A DNA stretch of 64,000 nucleotides from an uncultured Paracoccaceae bacterium (lineage in GTDB: Bacteria > Pseudomonadota > Alphaproteobacteria > Rhodobacterales > Rhodobacteraceae), in contig CALKOT010000005.1 of the NCBI GenBank assembly GCA_938092015.1, positions 28,049 through 92,048 on the forward strand, in the 5' to 3' direction. Below, piece by piece: positions 1 to 8,387 of this stretch. A program made the translations under genes and the position numbers. Numbering within the stretch: position 1 is the stretch's first letter; each line of letters begins with the position of its first letter. The notes beneath the pieces are model-generated. The model was not told the DNA's origin. It did not search any database and was given only the letters and a program-made list of their open reading frames with translations.

Positions 1-12
1 TCATAGCAATGA

Positions 13-501
13 TCATATCTGGTCGACCAACGCCTCGCCCAGTGAACAGGTTACTTCACCCCGGCTGCCTTCAACGTTCAGCACTTTGACAACGCCATCT
101 TCGATGAACATCGAATAACGCTGTGAGCGGCTGAGAAGGCCGACAGGCGGCGCAGTGAAATCAAGGCCGATGGCTTTGGTGAAGCTGCTTTCAGGATCGG
201 CCAGCATGCGGATTCCAGCGGCAGCGGCGCCAGTGGCCTCACCCCAGGCTTTCATCACAAACGGGTCGTTGACCGAAACGCAGACGATTTCGTCCACGCC
301 TTTGCCAGCCAGATCTTCGGCAGCGCCAACAAAGGACGGCACGTGTTTAGCGTGGCAAGTTGGGGTGAATGCGCCGGGCACAGCGAAAAGGGCGATTTTC
401 TTGCCAGCGGTCAGGTCCGCGACCGAAACCGGGGCCGGGCCTTCGGCGCCAAGCTCAATGAAGTTTGCTTCGGGCAGTTTCTGGCCGATTTCGATGGTCA
501 T
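13..501 (-). CDS. peroxiredoxin, Prx5/AhpE-like thiol peroxidase
   Basis: A 162-residue cytosolic thiol peroxidase that should reduce H2O2 and organic hydroperoxides with glutaredoxin or thioredoxin as donor. The motif PGAFTPTC puts the peroxidatic cysteine at residue 49, the usual Prx5 position, and the length fits the family. The ATG at 501 is chosen because a GAGAGGA ribosome site lies just upstream and the protein then starts MTIEIGQKLP, the normal family N-terminus. A longer in-frame start at 690 would add 63 unrelated residues. It is divergent from the SDR gene at 620. Family call is firm; the physiological reductant is not shown by the sequence. Confidence 0.93.
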   Translation of the reverse strand: MTIEIGQKLPEANFIELGAEGPAPVSVADLTAGKKIALFAVPGAFTPTCHAKHVPSFVGAAEDLAGKGVDEIVCVSVNDPFVMKAWGEATGAAAAGIRMLADPESSFTKAIGLDFTAPPVGLLSRSQRYSMFIEDGVVKVLNVEGSRGEVTCSLGEALVDQI

Positions 502-619
502 GATCGTGATCCTCTCGTTGGGTTCCGCTCGCCCTGATGGGCGTTCTTGTGTGAATATATGCGGGAAAGAGCGCATGTCGACGGGCGATGCAGACTCTGA
601 GGGAAAAAGGAGACGCGAT

Positions 620-1420
620 ATGCGCCTTGAGGGAAAATCAGCGCTGGTGATTGGCGGCGGGCAGAAACCCGGCAACGGCCCGGTTGGCAATGGCCGCGCC
701 GTATCGCTGACCTATGCGCGTGAGGGCGCGTCGGTGATGGTTGCGGACCGCGATCCTACGTCGGCTGAGGCTGTGGTGGCCGAGATCACGGCGGCGGGCG
801 GTCAAGCGACTGCCCTGACTGTCGATGCGCTTGTTGAGAATGATCTGGCGGCGGCGGTAGCTGAGACCGAAGCGAAGCTAGGCGGCCTCGACATCCTTCA
901 CAACAATGTCGGCCTGTCGATTGAGCTGGGCGATGCGCCAGTGACTGAGATTGAAAGCGATGTGTTCGATAATTCGATGGCCCTGAACCTCCGCTCAATG
1001 GTGCTGGCCTGCAAACACGCGTTGCGAGGGATGCGGGAACGACGGAAGGGCGTGATCATCAACATCTCGTCCATCGCCGCGACTGAGGCTTATCCATGGG
1101 TCGGTTACAAGGTCGCCAAAGCGGGCATTCTTGCGCTGACCGAGCAGCTGGCGATCCAGAATGCGGAATACGGCATCCGCTGCGTGTCTCTCGCCCCAGG
1201 CAAAATTGACACGGTGATGGCGGTCGATGCGCGGGCCAAGGCCTGGGGAAAAACTCGCGAAGAGATCGCGGCAGAGCGGGCGGCGTCTGTGCCGATAGGT
1301 CGTCAGGGCACCGCCTGGGATGTAGCGAATGCGGCGCTGTTCATGGCCTCGGATGAGGCGTCATTTATCAGCGGCGTGCATCTGCGGATCGACGGCGCCG
1401 CTGGGTGTCGGGTGGGCTAG
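620..1420 (+). CDS. SDR family oxidoreductase
   Basis: A 266-residue short-chain dehydrogenase/reductase with a Rossmann fold binding NAD(P). Visible features are a glycine-rich dinucleotide motif (GGGQKPGNG, residues 12-20, longer than the usual TGxxxGxG), HNNVG near 95 in place of NNAG, the catalytic serine near 150-151 and YKVAK with Tyr163 and Lys167. The start at 620 has AGGAG about 8 bases upstream; an in-frame ATG at 575 would add 15 residues and cannot be excluded. The extended loop after the first glycines is typical of SDRs whose substrate is unassigned. The substrate is unknown. Confidence 0.88.
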   Translation: MRLEGKSALVIGGGQKPGNGPVGNGRAVSLTYAREGASVMVADRDPTSAEAVVAEITAAGGQATALTVDALVENDLAAAVAETEAKLGGLDILHNNVGLSIELGDAPVTEIESDVFDNSMALNLRSMVLACKHALRGMRERRKGVIINISSIAATEAYPWVGYKVAKAGILALTEQLAIQNAEYGIRCVSLAPGKIDTVMAVDARAKAWGKTREEIAAERAASVPIGRQGTAWDVANAALFMASDEASFISGVHLRIDGAAGCRVG

Positions 1421-1560
1421 CCTGCAACTCTGATTAGATATTCATCTGTGGGACTGCGGGCAAAGCAACAGTCCGGCGGAAAGTTGTGTTAAGCTATCTC
1501 AAACGCAGAAATTGCTATCAACGCCGTCCTTAAAGATCATGCGGCAACAGAGAGAAACCC

Positions 1561-1944
1561 ATGAAGAAAGTCGGTCTGGTTCTGGTCGCGCTAATTGCAG
1601 CGCTACATGCTTACATAGCTTGGTTTGAGATGTTCGCTTGGACCTCACGCGGCCCTAAAGTGTTTGATATGTTCCCACCGGAACTGTTTGAACAGACCAT
1701 ACAACTGGCGGCCAACCAGGGCATCTATAACGCTTTTCTGGCTGTCGGACTGGTTTGGGCACTCTTCATTAAAGACGAAGAATGGCAATTCAAAATAGCC
1801 GTATGCTTTTTGAGCTTCGTTGCAGTTGCAGGTGTGGTCGCAGGCGTAACCGTCGCGCTGAAGTCTGGCCTTCCGCAATTCGTGCCAGCGAGTATCGCGC
1901 TGGTGCTCTTACTTCTGTCGCGTAGGAAACCGGCGTCGCCCTAA
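1561..1944 (+). CDS. DUF1304 family membrane protein
   Basis: A 127-residue integral membrane protein. It has four hydrophobic stretches (about residues 3-22, 55-70, 80-98 and 105-122) and the motif FEMFAWTSRGPKVF near residues 22-35, which I associate with the DUF1304 family. The function of that family is not established. It stands alone between an SDR gene and the convergent rsmD gene, after a 140-base gap with no other gene. The ATG follows AGAGAAACCC, a weak ribosome site. Confidence 0.85.
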   Translation: MKKVGLVLVALIAALHAYIAWFEMFAWTSRGPKVFDMFPPELFEQTIQLAANQGIYNAFLAVGLVWALFIKDEEWQFKIAVCFLSFVAVAGVVAGVTVALKSGLPQFVPASIALVLLLLSRRKPASP

Positions 1945-1978
1945 ATCGTAAGCGCCCGCCACAGATCACTACTGAACG

Positions 1979-2539
1979 TCACGCTCGCGCGATCAACACA
2001 CGGGTCTCCCCGTATTTTCGCTCATCGAACAGATCGGCGAATTCGGGTGCCTCTTCATCGGCCGCGCATTCGTAGATGACCAGCGCGCCTTCGGCGATCC
2101 AGCCACCATCTTTGGCTGACTTCAACGCTTTCGCCCCAAGCCCCTTGCGATAGGGCGGGTCGAGGAAGATCAGGTCGTACGGGTTATCCCGATTTTCCCC
2201 CAGATTGGTCGCATCGCGTCGCCAGATCTTGGTCACGCCCATCAGGCCCATGGCTTCGACGTTGGTGCGGATCAGGGCGCGGCTGGGGCCATGGTCGTCT
2301 ACAAAGATGGCGCGGGTGGCACCCCGGCTCATCGCCTCCAAGCCCAGCGCGCCGGTGCCTGCAAACAGGTCCAGTACGCGGCAGCCTTCGGGCGCGCCAT
2401 CGTAAGGACCGTGGGCCAGAAGGTTGAACAAGCTTTCACGCACGCGGTCTGACGTGGGCCTGAGATGCGCCTCACCGCCACCCGCTGCGCCCGGGGCGGC
2501 CAACGCCTTGCCCCTGAATTTACCGCCGATGATCCTCAT
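1979..2539 (-). CDS. rsmD: 16S rRNA (guanine966-N2)-methyltransferase RsmD
   Basis: A 186-residue SAM-dependent enzyme that methylates N2 of G966 in 16S rRNA. The start MRIIGGKFRG is characteristic. The SAM site is LDLFAGTGALGLEAMSRGA (56-74) and the catalytic N6/N2-methyltransferase motif is DPPY (127-130). The length matches the family. Its ATG overlaps the stop of the upstream aminotransferase gene by 4 bases (ATGA), so the two are translationally coupled. It is the last gene of a leftward three-gene run and converges on the DUF1304 gene. Confidence 0.95.
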   Translation of the reverse strand: MRIIGGKFRGKALAAPGAAGGGEAHLRPTSDRVRESLFNLLAHGPYDGAPEGCRVLDLFAGTGALGLEAMSRGATRAIFVDDHGPSRALIRTNVEAMGLMGVTKIWRRDATNLGENRDNPYDLIFLDPPYRKGLGAKALKSAKDGGWIAEGALVIYECAADEEAPEFADLFDERKYGETRVLIARA

Positions 2540-3762
2540 AGAACTGCATCCAAAGCCTTGATTGCCCGGTCCACTTCGTCAGCGCTTGTATAGTGCACGA
2601 AACTGAGCCGGAGCGCACCGTGGTCAGGGTCGACGCCCATGTTTTGCACGAGTTCGCGCGAATAAAAATCACCACCCCAGCACATCACTTTGTGCTGGAC
2701 CATCTCAGTGGAAATCTCGGCGCCTGGCCGGTCACAGGCCAGCGCGACTGTCGGCACGCGGAGGTCCGGATCAGCGGGGCCGAGGATGCGGACGTCGTTG
2801 CGGGCGCGGAGGTAGTCGAGGAGGGGCGCCAGCACTTTCGTCTCATGCGCTCGCATCAGATCGCCGAGGCGGCTCGTCCTCTGGCAACCCGGCGAGCTGG
2901 CGCCAAAATGGTGCGCATCCAGTGCATCCAGATAGTCCGCTACGCCGTTCATGGCTGCTTCTTGTGCGTGGTCCGGCCCGGCGGGGGTTAGCCGTTTGCC
3001 ATGAAGGCCTGCGTTGAAATCATGGCCCTGATTTCCCAACCGCATCGGCAGATCGCCGCGCACAACCATGACGCCCTGATGGGGCCCATAGGTTTTGTAG
3101 GCTGAGAACAGGTAGACGTCGCAGCCCAGCGCCCCGACATCCGGCATGGCATGGGGCGCATGGCTGACGCCATCGACGACCGTCGCCGCGTCAGCAGCTT
3201 TGGCCCGCGCGCAAATCTCAGTAACCAGGTTCGTGGCGGCGACGATGTTTGAGCAATGCGGGAACGCCACGACACGGGTCTTGTCATCCAGAAGATTGTC
3301 GAGATCTTCGAGGTTCAAAAGGCCGGTTTCCGGGTCCACATTCCAGTCGCGCACCTCAACACCCATCTCGGCCATTCTGCGCCAGGCGCCACGGTTCGCC
3401 TCATGGTTCTGATCAGCGACGATCACAGCATCGCCCGCTTTCATCACATCGCGAAAGGCGTGGGCGAGGGTGTAGACGTTGGCGGTGGTTGAAGGGCCCA
3501 ACATCACCTCCTCCGTCTCGACGCACAACCATTCGGCCATGCGCCTGTGCGCGTCGTCCATCCATCGCCCCGCTTCGGTTGAGGCCGGGTTTGGCGCGTA
3601 TGGCTGCATTTTTAGGCGGGTGTAGAATTCTGTCAGCCGTTCGATCGTGTGGCGGGCAGGGTAAGATCCGCCCGCGTTTTCGAAGAAAGCCCAGTCTTTC
3701 AGGGAAGGTTCGGAAAAGGCCGGAAACTGGGCGCGGACAAAGGTGAGATCAAGTTCAGTCAT
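2536..3762 (-). CDS. class V aminotransferase, cysteine desulfurase-like
   Basis: A 408-residue PLP enzyme of fold type I, class V (the NifS/SufS-like or kynureninase-like branch). The PLP lysine is in FSAYKTYGPHQG (Lys223), with DGVSHAPH near 198-204 carrying the cofactor-contacting Asp and His residues, and STTAN at 91-95 binding phosphate. No obvious active-site cysteine loop near the C-terminus was recognised, so cysteine desulfurase activity is not claimed. It lies 18 bases after the HxlR regulator gene and overlaps rsmD by 4 bases. The substrate is unknown. Confidence 0.85.
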   Translation of the reverse strand: MTELDLTFVRAQFPAFSEPSLKDWAFFENAGGSYPARHTIERLTEFYTRLKMQPYAPNPASTEAGRWMDDAHRRMAEWLCVETEEVMLGPSTTANVYTLAHAFRDVMKAGDAVIVADQNHEANRGAWRRMAEMGVEVRDWNVDPETGLLNLEDLDNLLDDKTRVVAFPHCSNIVAATNLVTEICARAKAADAATVVDGVSHAPHAMPDVGALGCDVYLFSAYKTYGPHQGVMVVRGDLPMRLGNQGHDFNAGLHGKRLTPAGPDHAQEAAMNGVADYLDALDAHHFGASSPGCQRTSRLGDLMRAHETKVLAPLLDYLRARNDVRILGPADPDLRVPTVALACDRPGAEISTEMVQHKVMCWGGDFYSRELVQNMGVDPDHGALRLSFVHYTSADEVDRAIKALDAVL

Positions 3763-3780
3763 AGGCTGCCTGCAAGGATG

Positions 3781-4146
3781 TCAGACGGCGCTTTCCCGCC
3801 CCGACCGAATGGACTTCAACCGGTGCCCGACCGAAACGATGCTGTCAATCGCCGGCACCAGTTCAGCGCCAAGATCCGTGAGGCTGTATTCAACCGAGGG
3901 CGGCGAAGTCGGCTTGACCAATCGGCTGACGACGCCACTTTCCTCAAGTTCGCGCAATCTAGCGGTCAGCACCTTTGCCGAGATTGGGGGAATATCTGCG
4001 CGCAACTCACTGAACCGGCGCGGTCCAGCGCGTAAACACCAGATCACATTGACTGTCCAGGCGCCGCCGATCACCCCCATGCATAAGGTTAGGGCGCATT
4101 CGCCCGGCGGCTGCGGCGCGTGATTTCTGCGCATTTTCAGAGCCAT
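3781..4146 (-). CDS. HxlR family transcriptional regulator
   Basis: A 121-residue winged helix-turn-helix regulator. The pattern with an N-terminal cysteine (CALTLCMGVIGGAWT), then RFSELRADIPPISAKVLTARL and the wing VEYSLTDLG is the HxlR (MarR-related) signature; such dimers often sense electrophiles or redox state through the cysteine. The ATG at 4146 follows AAGG. It is the first gene of the leftward run and is divergent from the GST and tautomerase genes, so it is a natural controller of both directions. An inverted repeat at 4160-4193 is its likely site. Confidence 0.9.
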   Translation of the reverse strand: MALKMRRNHAPQPPGECALTLCMGVIGGAWTVNVIWCLRAGPRRFSELRADIPPISAKVLTARLRELEESGVVSRLVKPTSPPSVEYSLTDLGAELVPAIDSIVSVGHRLKSIRSGRESAV

Positions 4147-4159
4147 GTCAGCCTTGCAA

Positions 4160-4193
4160 GGTTACCAAATGGAAACTCGAAACTTCGGTAACC
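4160..4193. promoter_or_regulatory. inverted repeat between hxlR and GST gene, candidate HxlR operator
   Basis: GGTTACC (4160-4166) and GGTAACC (4187-4193) form 7-base arms separated by 20 bases, in the divergent promoter region and 14 bases upstream of the HxlR start. HxlR proteins commonly bind such sites next to their own gene. Binding is inferred from position and symmetry only. Confidence 0.5.
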
Positions 4194-4281
4194 GAAGGAA
4201 ACCACGTTTACAAGGGATATCACAATTCATAACTGATTTGGCGAAGGCGGCCTTCACCCTTTCACCAGACGGAGATGACCG

Positions 4282-4892
4282 ATGAAACTTTACTACAAAC
4301 CAGGCGCATGTTCGCTTGCCAGTCATATCGCCCTGCGCGAAGCGGGCGCTGATTTCGATCTCGAAAAGGTCGACACCGGCGCAGGCGTCACCGAAACCGG
4401 CGCAGATTTTCTGGCGATCAGCGCGATGGGCTATGTTCCTGCGTTGACGCTGTTCGATGGCGAGACGCTGACTGAAGGCCCGGCAATTTTGCAACATATC
4501 GCTGACAGCGCCCCTGAAACCGGCCTCGCCCCAGCCGCTGGATCGCGGGACCAGACAACGCTGCACGCTCGGCTGATTTTTGTAGCATCTGAGCTGCATC
4601 GCGCCTTCGCCCCGTTCTTTGCATCGGAACCGCCGGAAGGCGAGGCGCGCGAAAAGCCGTCGCAAAGCTGGCCAAGCGGTTCGACCACCTTGAAGGCCTG
4701 CTGGAAGGGCGTGATCATCTGGTCGGCGAAAGATTTACTGTGGCTGACGCCTACGCCTTTGTCGTGTCCAGTTGGGCCATCCCAACCAAGATCGGCCTTG
4801 ATCGTTGGCCCAATGTCCGCACTTTTGTCGACAGGATCGCCAAACGCCCGGCGGCGCAGGCGGCGATGCGGGCCGAAGGCCTGATCACCTGA
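4282..4892 (+). pseudogene. glutathione S-transferase gene with a one-base frameshift
   Basis: The first 123 or so codons encode a normal GST N-terminal thioredoxin domain (MKLYYKPGACSLASHIALRE, with the active Ser/Cys region at residues 9-11 and the SAMGYVPAL glutathione site) and the start of the helical domain. Near 4650 the frame changes. Reading the -1 frame from there restores a normal GST C-terminus (LAKRFDHLEGLLEGRDHL, then RFTVADAYAF) ending at TGA 4890-4892, giving 203 residues in total, the usual length. The break falls at a short A run (GAAAAGCC), consistent with loss of one A. The unshifted frame ends at 4884 with arginine-rich nonsense. It could be a real mutation or a sequencing slip. 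Confidence 0.85.
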
Positions 4893-4940
4893 CTGGAAAG
4901 AGGGAACGCCCGGCGCATTCCCTCAAAAACGGAGAACACA

Positions 4941-5321
4941 ATGACGAAACTAGACTATGAAGGTGTACAGGCAGCGATCACGCTTTATCTCGACGGCCTT
5001 TACCACAGCGACACCAATCTGCTGGGCCAGGTGATGCACCCTAACGCCCGCTATGTGACTGCAACGGCAGAACCGACGATCAACATGGGGATGGGTGAAT
5101 ACCTGCCGATAGTTGACAAGCGGCCGTCACCTGCTTCGCGCGGCGAACCCCGCCAGGACAGGATTCACGGTATTGATTTTGCTGGTCCCAACACCGCTAT
5201 CGTACGGCTTGGCTGCGCCATCGCAGAGCGGCGGTTCACGGATTTTCTGTCGCTGATCAAAGAGGATGGCCAATGGCGCATCATCTCAAAAGTCTTCCAT
5301 TACGACATCGTTGAGGTGTAG
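4941..5321 (+). CDS. NTF2-like / putative lumazine-binding family protein
   Basis: A 126-residue NTF2-fold protein (SnoaL-like cone). The opening helix YEGVQAAITLYLDGLYHSD, the strand HPNARYVT and the closing FLSLIKEDGQWRIISKVFHY match the putative lumazine-binding subgroup. Such proteins act as small cyclases, isomerases or binding modules, and the exact role is not readable. It follows the broken GST gene by 48 bases and precedes the tautomerase gene by 5 bases, so all three probably form one transcript. Confidence 0.8.
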   Translation: MTKLDYEGVQAAITLYLDGLYHSDTNLLGQVMHPNARYVTATAEPTINMGMGEYLPIVDKRPSPASRGEPRQDRIHGIDFAGPNTAIVRLGCAIAERRFTDFLSLIKEDGQWRIISKVFHYDIVEV

Positions 5322-5326
5322 CGCCC

Positions 5327-5533
5327 ATGCCTTATGTGAACATCAAGGTAACGCCAGAGGGCGTCACACCTGAAGCAAAAGCAAAGCTGATCGCCGGTGT
5401 AAGCACGTTGTTGGGGGATGTTCTGGACAAGCCCCCATCTATCACCTTCGTCACAGTCGATGTTGTCGAAACAGAAGATTGGGGTGTCGGTGGCCTGCCC
5501 GTCCACGAATACCGCCGACTGACAGCGCAATAA
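5327..5533 (+). CDS. 4-oxalocrotonate tautomerase family protein
   Basis: A 68-residue tautomerase. After removal of Met the N-terminus is Pro, the general base of this superfamily (MPYVNIKVTPEGVTPEAK). The length and the VTVDVVETEDWGVGG segment fit 4-OT/DmpI-like hexamers that convert enol to keto acids. It starts 5 bases after the NTF2-like stop and is followed directly by a strong terminator. The substrate is unknown. Confidence 0.88.
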   Translation: MPYVNIKVTPEGVTPEAKAKLIAGVSTLLGDVLDKPPSITFVTVDVVETEDWGVGGLPVHEYRRLTAQ

Positions 5534-5563
5534 AAAAGGCCCCGGCGCTGCACCGGGGCCTTT
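5534..5563. terminator. bidirectional rho-independent terminator
   Basis: An 8-base perfect stem GGCCCCGG (5538-5545) and CCGGGGCC (5553-5560) with a 7-base loop. The A run on the left serves as a U-tract for the leftward acuI transcript, and TTT on the right serves the rightward transcript. It separates two convergent units. Confidence 0.9.
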
Positions 5564-5585
5564 CAGATTTGAATTTTCTGCCTGA

Positions 5586-6578
5586 TCAGGCGTTGACGTC
5601 GACCACAACGCGGCCTTTGACGCCGCCTTTCAGGATCGACGCGCCCAAAGCTGGCAGGTCGGACAGGTTCGCCATCTCAACCATTGCTTCCAGCTTATCC
5701 ATCGGCAAGTCAGACGCGATCCGGTTCCATGCTTCTACGCGCGGTGCGTAGGGCTGCATGACTGAATCGATGCCCAGCAGGTTTACGCCGCGAAGAAGGA
5801 ACGGGATCACTGTCGTTGGCAGTTTTGCGCCGCCTGCAAGGCCAACCGCAGCGACCGATCCGCCGTAGGCCATTTGGGTCAGCACTTTGGCCAGCATCGG
5901 GCCACCAACAGCGTCAACGCAGCCTGCCCACATTTCCTTTTCCAGCGGCTTGCCTGATGGCTCAGCCAGCTCTTCACGCGCGATGATCTGAGATGCGCCG
6001 AGAGAATTCAGGTAATCCGCCTGCTCTGGCCGTCCGGTGACGCCAGCGACGTCGTGGCCCAGCGCCGCCAGGATCGCAACTGCGACAGAACCCACGCCAC
6101 CTGCAGCGCCAGTGACCAGTACAGTGCCGTCGTCAGCTTTCAGGCCGTGGTTTTCCAGCGCCATGACCGACAGCATCGATGTGAAGCCAGCCGTGCCGAC
6201 AGCCATTGCCTGTTTGGTGGTCAGGCCATTGGGCAACGGAACCAGCGTATCAGCTTTGGCGCGCGCTTTCTGCGCATAGCCGCCCCAGGAAACTTCGCCA
6301 ACGCGCCAACCGGTCAGAACGACTTTGTCGCCTGCCTTGTACCGGCTGTCGGATGACTCAGAAACGGTACCTGCGTAGTCGATACCGGGAACATGTGGGT
6401 AGTTGCGCACAAGGCCGCCATTGCCAGTCAGGCAAAGGCCGTCTTTGTAGTTCAGGGTCGAATATTCGACATCGACCAGAACTTCGCCCTCGGGCAGCTG
6501 ATCGGCTTCGATGGACTGAACTGACTGGCTGATTGCGCCGTCTTCGGCTTTTTCGACGACGAGTGCGTTGAAACCCAT
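5586..6578 (-). CDS. acuI: acrylyl-CoA reductase AcuI (MDR superfamily)
   Basis: A 330-residue zinc-free medium-chain reductase of the AcuI/YhdH family, which reduces acrylyl-CoA to propionyl-CoA with NADPH and detoxifies the acrylate product of DMSP cleavage. Family features are STLNYKDGL (40-48), PHVPGIDYAGTV (61-72) and the dinucleotide motif VTGAAGGVGSVA (155-166). The start at 6578 has GGAGG 6 bases upstream; the open frame reaches 6656 but those 26 residues would overlap the operator region. It is divergent from a GntR regulator. A DMSP lyase gene lies 6 kb to the right. The AcuI/YhdH assignment is strong; acrylyl-CoA specificity is inferred. Confidence 0.88.
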   Translation of the reverse strand: MGFNALVVEKAEDGAISQSVQSIEADQLPEGEVLVDVEYSTLNYKDGLCLTGNGGLVRNYPHVPGIDYAGTVSESSDSRYKAGDKVVLTGWRVGEVSWGGYAQKARAKADTLVPLPNGLTTKQAMAVGTAGFTSMLSVMALENHGLKADDGTVLVTGAAGGVGSVAVAILAALGHDVAGVTGRPEQADYLNSLGASQIIAREELAEPSGKPLEKEMWAGCVDAVGGPMLAKVLTQMAYGGSVAAVGLAGGAKLPTTVIPFLLRGVNLLGIDSVMQPYAPRVEAWNRIASDLPMDKLEAMVEMANLSDLPALGASILKGGVKGRVVVDVNA

Positions 6579-6637
6579 GACATCCTCCGGGGATTGATTG
6601 ATGACGTTGGGCCAGGTTTTGCGTGTCGTTTTTCTAT

Positions 6638-6674
6638 TTGTCAAACAAATCTCCATTCGCTAATTGTCAAACAA
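6638..6674. promoter_or_regulatory. twin GntR operators TTGTCAAACAA
   Basis: The 11-base sequence TTGTCAAACAA occurs at 6638-6648 and again at 6664-6674, exactly 26 bases apart. Each contains the inverted repeat TTGT-CAA-ACAA, and the left copy extends to ATTTGT-CAA-ACAAAT (6636-6650). Both lie between the acuI start (6578) and the GntR start (6704). Short AT-rich inverted repeats of this size are typical FadR/GntR operators. Confidence 0.72.
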
Positions 6675-6703
6675 AACAAAAGCCCCCGTTTTCGGAGCGT
6701 TCC

Positions 6704-7438
6704 GTGGCTAAGAAGTCTGCAAAATCTGAGGATCAAAGCCTGCCCGCGACCATCGCGGCGGGGCTAAGGGAATCGATTCTGGCCGGCGATCTGGTGTCCG
6801 ACGAACGTTTGCCAGGCGAGCAAGAACTGGCGGAACGCTTTGGCGTATCCCGCCCCACTATCCGCGAGGCGCTGAAACGGCTGGCGGCGCAGAACCTGAT
6901 CCGATCGCGGCGCGGACCAACTGGCGGCACATTCGTGAACCGGATGAGTTGGGGTGAGGCGAATGACAGCCTTGCCACGCTTTCCATGCTCGCGATCGGC
7001 ATGCAGGGCGCCGATCCGGCTGAGGTGATTGAGGCGCGGCTGGCTTTATTGAAATCCTGCTTGCCCTTCGCTGTTAAGCGGCGTGGCGAGGATCATCTGG
7101 CAAAGATGCGGGTTGAGGTTGATGTGCAGCGCGGTGCCGGAACGTCGGATGAAGATTTCTGCGCCTCGGACGTGCGCTTTCATCGGGCGCTAGCCGATGC
7201 GGCGGGCAACCCGATGCTTAGTTTTCAGATGGCGGGCGTTGTTGAAGGCATGCAGCCCCTACTCAACCTCATCACCTATCAGGCCCGCGATCGTGAAATG
7301 ATGGCGGCGGGCGCTGAGGAAATCGCAGACGCAATCGAAGCGCGCGACGCCAAGGCGGCTGAGGCCGCGCTGGCGCGGATCGCGGCTTATGTATCGGGCC
7401 TAGCGACCGGGCTACTTACACGCAGAGACGCAAAATGA
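6704..7438 (+). CDS. GntR family regulator, FCD (FadR) subfamily
   Basis: A 244-residue repressor-type regulator. The winged helix occupies about residues 14-78 (LPGEQELAERFGVSRPTIREAL, then GPTGGTFV), followed by an all-helical FCD ligand domain with DVRFHRALADAAGN near 160, where the Asp and His that usually hold a metal sit. I chose the GTG at 6704, preceded by GGAG, because the only in-frame ATG (6623) lies upstream of both operators. Its stop overlaps the DUF2182 start by 4 bases. It probably controls acuI and itself, perhaps in response to an acyl-CoA or organic acid. Confidence 0.88.
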   Translation: MAKKSAKSEDQSLPATIAAGLRESILAGDLVSDERLPGEQELAERFGVSRPTIREALKRLAAQNLIRSRRGPTGGTFVNRMSWGEANDSLATLSMLAIGMQGADPAEVIEARLALLKSCLPFAVKRRGEDHLAKMRVEVDVQRGAGTSDEDFCASDVRFHRALADAAGNPMLSFQMAGVVEGMQPLLNLITYQARDREMMAAGAEEIADAIEARDAKAAEAALARIAAYVSGLATGLLTRRDAK

Positions 7439-8376
7439 TCCTTACAAAAGTTGATGACCCCCGTTTTCTCACCGTGGTGGTCGCATTGCTGTTTTCCGCC
7501 GCGCTTTGGATTGCGACGTGGTCTGTCATGGGTTCCATGGACATGGGTGCGATGGATATGTCGGCCGACATGAAGGGCATGGAAATGTCCGGTATGGAGG
7601 CATCGACGGAAAAGCCGATGGCCATGGACGGCATGAAGGCCGAAGCCCCAATGAAGATGGAAGGGATGGCTGACCAATCGACCGCGATGGAAGGCATGAA
7701 CATGTCTGGCGGCGCGATGCAGATGGACATGTTCGGGATGTCCATGGATCCAAACGACTGGTCCGCACGCACCATCGTGGAAACCTCAGCTATGTGGCTT
7801 TTGATGATGGCGGCGATGATGCTGCCCGCCATGGCCCCGGTGATGAGTGTCTATGCAGGTATTTCGGTCAAAGAGGATACGGGCGTCCGTCTAGCCCTAC
7901 GTATCAGCCTGTTCACTGTCAGCTATTTTCTGCTGTGGGCGATATTCTCGGTCACAGCAGCGATCATCCAGATGGCGCTTAGATCATCAGACATGTTCAC
8001 TATGGGCGGCACTGTTGCGACCCCACTGATGGCGGGCATTCTCGCGTTGATTGCGGGTCTCTACCAATTCACGCCGATCAAGGACGCCTGTCTGAAACAC
8101 TGCCGGCATCCCCTCCACTACCTTCTCCAGCACTGGAAACCCGGCCTTGCAGGCGCATTTCCAGTTGGTGCGCGCCATGGGCTTTACTGCTTTGGCTGCT
8201 GCGTCGCCTTCATGGGGCTGATGTTCATTTTTGGCGCGATGAATATCTGGTGGATGGCGGTTATCGCCGCTTACTTCCTCGCCGAAAAAATCCTGCCCAA
8301 GGCTGAGTTGTGGAGCCGTATCACAGGCGCGCTTCTCATCGCCGCCGGGGCGTATATGATAATTACGAATCTCTGA
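7435..8376 (+). CDS. DUF2182 membrane protein with methionine-rich loop
   Basis: A 313-residue membrane protein. A first helix (about 11-31) is followed by a loop, residues 32-104, holding about 23 methionines in MxGM/MDM/MEGM repeats with acidic residues. Then comes the DUF2182 core with WLLMMAAMMLPAMAPVM (121-137), a CLKHC pair (219, 223) and YCFGCC (251-256), and several further helices. DUF2182 is described as a predicted metal-binding membrane family of unknown function. Met-rich loops of this style bind Cu(I) in copper proteins, so a copper role is inferred. The ATG overlaps the gntR stop (ATGA); the DUF1326 gene follows 11 bases after its stop. Confidence 0.87.
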   Translation: MILTKVDDPRFLTVVVALLFSAALWIATWSVMGSMDMGAMDMSADMKGMEMSGMEASTEKPMAMDGMKAEAPMKMEGMADQSTAMEGMNMSGGAMQMDMFGMSMDPNDWSARTIVETSAMWLLMMAAMMLPAMAPVMSVYAGISVKEDTGVRLALRISLFTVSYFLLWAIFSVTAAIIQMALRSSDMFTMGGTVATPLMAGILALIAGLYQFTPIKDACLKHCRHPLHYLLQHWKPGLAGAFPVGARHGLYCFGCCVAFMGLMFIFGAMNIWWMAVIAAYFLAEKILPKAELWSRITGALLIAAGAYMIITNL

Positions 8377-8387
8377 AAGGGTTGGTC

